From Cololabis saira (lineage: Eukaryota; Chordata; Actinopteri; Beloniformes; Belonidae), in assembly GCF_033807715.1 (NCBI RefSeq), contig NC_084597.1, positions 11,162,843-11,226,842 of the forward strand: DNA of 64,000 nucleotides, in the 5' to 3' direction. The translations under genes were made by a program, and so were the position numbers. Below, piece after piece: positions 60,323 through 64,000 of this stretch. The notes under the pieces were generated by a model, which was given only the letters and a program-made list of their open reading frames with translations, did not search any database and was not told the origin of the DNA. Position 1 is the stretch's first letter, and each line of letters begins with the position of its first letter.

Positions 60323-60963
60323 GTTGTGTCTGTAAGGTGCAGCAAGTTTGATAGTTTCTGTTTTATATTTAGAGTGGCTCAGCTATATTTAATTCCCTCT
60401 CTGTAATGTACCCTTTGTTCAACTCCCACAACAGCAAACAAAAGACATCAGTGATGGAACTGCTTTAAAAAAACCCCCACTGCAAATCACCTAAAGCGAA
60501 GACTTAAAGACTCTCTTGTGAACATAATGAAGCTTTTAGCTGCTAAATGGTCGGTCGGTCTGCGCTCAGCTCCGGCTATAAAACTAAACTAAGAAGAGGG
60601 TAAATAAGGCGTTTAATTTCATTAAGTGACCAGACGGACCGATCTAAATGGATGCAAATTCTACTTAGAGTGAGTTATTTGGTAGCAGAAGAGGAATATT
60701 AAATTGAAGGATTACATGTTAAAACATCAGTTTCAGTTTGACTAAAGGGAATATTTGATTACTTTTTAGGAGGATTCCTCTATCTGTCTTTGTCTCTGGT
60801 CCCTACAGTAACTTTGGACTCCCATCCTGTGTATCGTATTATCATCAGTATGTCAATGATGAAACTAGCTCACTAAAAATTACAAAAGTTTCTCACTGCT
60901 TTAATAAGGCAATGGTAACATGTTCACATGTATGTTGCGTGCTTCTCTCTGGTGCCTAACAAC
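60323..60963. other. itga1 intron 23, spacer
   Basis: Unremarkable intronic sequence between two hAT insertions. Confidence 0.45.
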
Positions 60964-61735
60964 CAGTACTGGAGTTGAGGGGGGATGAGGGGGGATGGCA
61001 TCCCCCCCTGAAATAAAAACGGTCCAAATCATCTCCCCCTGTAAAACTGCCATCCCTCCTTTCCATCCCTTATGTCATTTCATCAATGAATGTGGTTTTA
61101 CTGCTATTTCAACATTTAAAGTCATCACCAGAAAAATAACACCAGAAAAATAACTTATTTGACAATTTTCACCTGTTTCAAGTAAATTTTCACTTGAAAT
61201 AAGTAGAAAAATCTGCCAGTGGGACAAGATTTATCTTCTCATTACAAGCAAAAAAATCTTGTTCCACTGGCAAATGATTTTTATACTTATTTCAAGTGAA
61301 AATCTACTTGAAACAGGGGAAAATTGTTGTTTTTTCCAGTGATGAGTCTTGTTTTAAGTGTAATGAGTTTTTTTTTTACTAAAATGAGACATTTTAACTA
61401 GAAATAAGACAAATATTCTTGTTAAGATTTTGAGTTTTTGCAGTGATCCAGTTTACTTATCCTGTGAAGGACAGAGTCATATTGATAAGTTCAGAAAACA
61501 GTTTTTTATTGTTGTGTTTTGATGTATTTGATGTAAGCCCAGTGGATATTTAAAGCTTACAGAAGGCTGCATTTAACTGCTGCTATGTCATTCCTGCAGT
61601 ATTTCTGCAGGTGTTTTGGTCACTGCTATTATTTGTAATATATTATATTATTTGTAATCAACACAAATTATCTGTCCCCATATGATTAAAATCCACCACC
61701 CCCCCTGATTTATTTTTTTTACATCTCGAGTACTG
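60964..61735 (+). mobile_element. hAT MITE, CAGTACT family (copy D)
   Basis: CTAACAAC (60956-60963, 61736-61743) flanks cagtactggag and ctcgagtactg. Structure as copy C. It ends 70 bp before exon 24. Confidence 0.92.
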
Positions 61736-61805
61736 CTAACAACTATGTTACTGGTCTTAATAACTTGTGTTTTAACACTTCTTTTTAACTATTTGCATAA
61801 TCCAG

Positions 61806-61908
61806 GAGTCCTGTGAACGAGCACATTGTAGTAAAAGACGGTGAGAAGTTTAACCCAGAACTCAACGACACCAAGATGATTGGAGAGAACCTCGACGTCA
61901 GCTACACG
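61806..61908 (+). CDS. itga1: itga1 exon 24: membrane-proximal calf domain
   Basis: The exon reads SPVNEHIVVKDGEKFNPELN and DTKMIGENLDVSYT after a split valine. It aligns to SEYHISIAANE...NSTEDIGNEINIFY of alpha-1, a poorly conserved stretch, so the call rests on frame, splice sites and position. A hAT MITE ends 70 bp upstream. Confidence 0.9.
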
Positions 61909-62294
61909 GTAATATGTGCACGCAACAACCATAAAGAAGGATTTTCTTGAAAAATAAACATAGAAGATAAAGTAAATTGTGCAGCCGCAGGACAAGCTGA
62001 TGTTTAGAGTTTAGCTTTGACAGTGTGTGACATAAGAAACATCGTAGTTTAAACTGCAGCTTGATCTCAATTGCATCAACCACTAGAGGTCGCTGTTCCT
62101 TGCTCAAATCTGAGATGGATAAGTTTTAACAAGAGTGTAAATCATTTCTTGACTCTCCTAAGACCTGGCGTACACATACAGTATGTGAACATCACACGCT
62201 TTTTGTTGTCTGTCATAAAATGTAATATCTTAATGGAGGCCCAAAACAACAAAATAAACCAATTTAAGATTACACCAGGAGGTTAACACACTAA
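61909..62294. other. itga1 intron 24, first part
   Basis: Unremarkable intronic sequence after the exon 24 donor gtaata. Confidence 0.45.
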
Positions 62295-63122
62295 GGGCCT
62301 GATTTACTAAAGGTTTGCGTGTGTAAAAACGTGTACAAACTTGACATCACCCGCAAACCAAAGTGCAAGCTGATCTACTAACAGCGTGCAAAGAGGACTG
62401 CGCCTCTCAAATGCGCAAAATAGCACACGCTGTTCATTTAGTACTTTTGCCCTGATGAATAATCAATATGGGGCGTACCCGCCAGAAATCCTAAATACTG
62501 GGAGGGAAAGATGCAAATATGTCCATTTACCACGCGCAATGAGATTTACCAAGCCTGAAAGTTTTTGCGGGGATTGTGATTGCGTCTGTATTTAATACGT
62601 TCGAAAGGAAGGTGCAAAAGGAGAAATATTTTATTTGAATGTTAAATGGAGTATTATTCAGCAAAAGGTTGCCACAGGAGGCACATTCATTTTTTTATTT
62701 GTGATAATAAATAAATCACGTGTTTTCATGGAGAAAAAAGTGTTTCTTATTGTGCGCCTATACTTGTTCTGCAGTCATACCCCGGTGTTGTGCCGTATTC
62801 AGCACCCCTGCCGTGAAAAGCACCCCCTCGTCTGACAAAAATGATATTCTCATTCCGTGTCACGTTCTGTGCGTCTCTGCGCGTGGTAAATGAACCTATT
62901 TGCATTTTCCCCTCCCAGTATGTAGCGCTTTCTGGCGGGTACGCCCCATATTGATTATTCATCAGGGCAAAAGTACTAAATGAATAGCGTGTGCTATTTT
63001 GCTCATTTGAGAGACGCAGTCCTCTTTGCACGCTGTTAGTAGATCAGCTTGCACATTGGTTTGCGGGTGCTGTCAAGTTTGCACACGTTTTTACGCACGC
63101 AAACCTTTAGTAAATCAGGCCC
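62295..63122. mobile_element. Harbinger-like fold-back element (TAA-flanked)
   Basis: gggcctgatttactaaaggt and its complement form the ends, with TAA on both sides. Arms of about 240 bp pair nearly completely (atgaataatcaatatggggc and complement). A unique centre at about 62590-62830 has no recognisable coding content. 3-bp TWA targets fit PIF/Harbinger. Confidence 0.8.
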
Positions 63123-63125
63123 TAA

Positions 63126-63596
63126 GACACATATCTCCTCCTTAATACTACTTTTGTTTACCTCATTTAGACCCATGCAGGGAGCTGTCTCAAAAGACAA
63201 ACTGAAAAATATTCAGTTTTATAGAACATAATTTTGTCACCAGGATCATTACACATTATAAAAACCATACTTTGCCTTTAGTTATCCTAATTTTAGCCTA
63301 GTAATTGTATTAACATTGTGTCGGTTCATAACTTTTGGCCTTATGACATGGCAATATCACGCGACAGATACTGTTGACTTTGTTGCAAAATTCCAGCCAG
63401 TTTCACCTGCAGATCCGCTGAATCTGTGCTTGTTGCAACGCTACAGTCACATTCAACTTCAAGCTACAGCTGAAATTCAAAATGTTGCAGTTGGTCCGTG
63501 CAATAGGTCCAAAACATGCAGTTTTGTAGAAAGCCAGGCAAGATAACAGTAAGATGAATTCAACACACTAACCTTGTCTTTCTAAAATATCTACAG
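63126..63596. other. itga1 intron 24, last part
   Basis: Unremarkable intronic sequence to the exon 25 acceptor. Confidence 0.5.
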
Positions 63597-63713
63597 GTGG
63601 ACAGGTCGGGAGATGCAGTGACTCCACCACTGGAACTTACCGTGACATATCCTCGTCTGTCTCCTCTGGGGAACATATTGTTGCTTCCAAGACAACTTAT
63701 CGTCACCTCAGAG
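63597..63713 (+). CDS. itga1: itga1 exon 25: membrane-proximal calf domain
   Basis: The exon reads VDRSGDAVTPPLELTVTYPR, LSPLGNILLLPRQLIVTSE (39 codons). It aligns loosely to IRKSGSFPMPELKLSISFPNMTSNGYPVLYPTGLSSSE of alpha-1. The donor gtgtct is weak, and a 112-bp CA repeat begins 7 nt after the exon end. The next exon is outside the window. Confidence 0.88.
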
Positions 63714-63716
63714 GTG

Positions 63717-64000
<284 letters not shown>

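Overview
The window is a piece of a teleost fish chromosome. It has no bacterial-style gene organisation. It holds 24 consecutive plus-strand exons of one gene, the collagen-receptor integrin alpha-1 subunit (itga1), separated by introns packed with non-autonomous DNA transposons and tandem repeats. The gene call rests on the translated exons: the alpha-1-type N-terminus (FNVDQKNGLSFNGPLEDMFG), an inserted vWA/I domain with a complete MIDAS site (DGSNS, TNT, VTDGES), the segment FEMEMSQTGFSAH, three FG-GAP calcium loops and the leg domains. The exons total 3,050 nt and join in one open frame through every junction (1,016 codons plus a split first codon). By comparison with the 29-exon human gene they are probably exons 2-25. 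Exon 1 (start codon and most of the signal peptide) and the last exons (end of the ectodomain, membrane span, cytoplasmic tail) were not found and probably lie outside.

Layout: intron 1 remainder 1-2484; exons 2-5 (start of the beta-propeller) 2485-19897; exons 6-9 (I domain) 23371-29031; exons 10-15 (rest of the propeller with calcium loops) 30956-42301; exons 16-25 (thigh and calf domains) 44147-63713. The coding sequence occupies about 5% of the window.

The introns explain the size of the locus. Many element boundaries can be fixed from the sequence because terminal inverted repeats are flanked by exact target-site duplications (TSDs): 8-bp TSDs for a large set of hAT-type elements (some with a transposase N-terminal fragment, others with 41-bp minisatellites or giant GGAA arrays), TTAA for Kolobok-like elements (one carrying a P2X7-like coding fragment), TA for two long fold-back elements and a three-copy MITE, TAA for a Harbinger-like palindrome, and a 6-bp TSD for a three-copy family filled with an approximately 21-bp repeat. 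Several elements are nested, which gives an insertion order. A decayed Tc1/mariner transposase pseudogene lies at 9256-9880.

Points worth a second look: a GC-AG intron after exon 17; elements ending within 30-70 bp of splice sites (exons 5, 8, 12, 16, 24); TG and CA repeats directly at splice sites of exons 7 and 25; replacement of the alpha-1 collagen-selectivity arginine by isoleucine; and five structurally unrelated transposon families that have each grown internal tandem arrays. No new multi-gene system was found. Family names for repeats rest on termini and TSDs read by eye, not on a database search.
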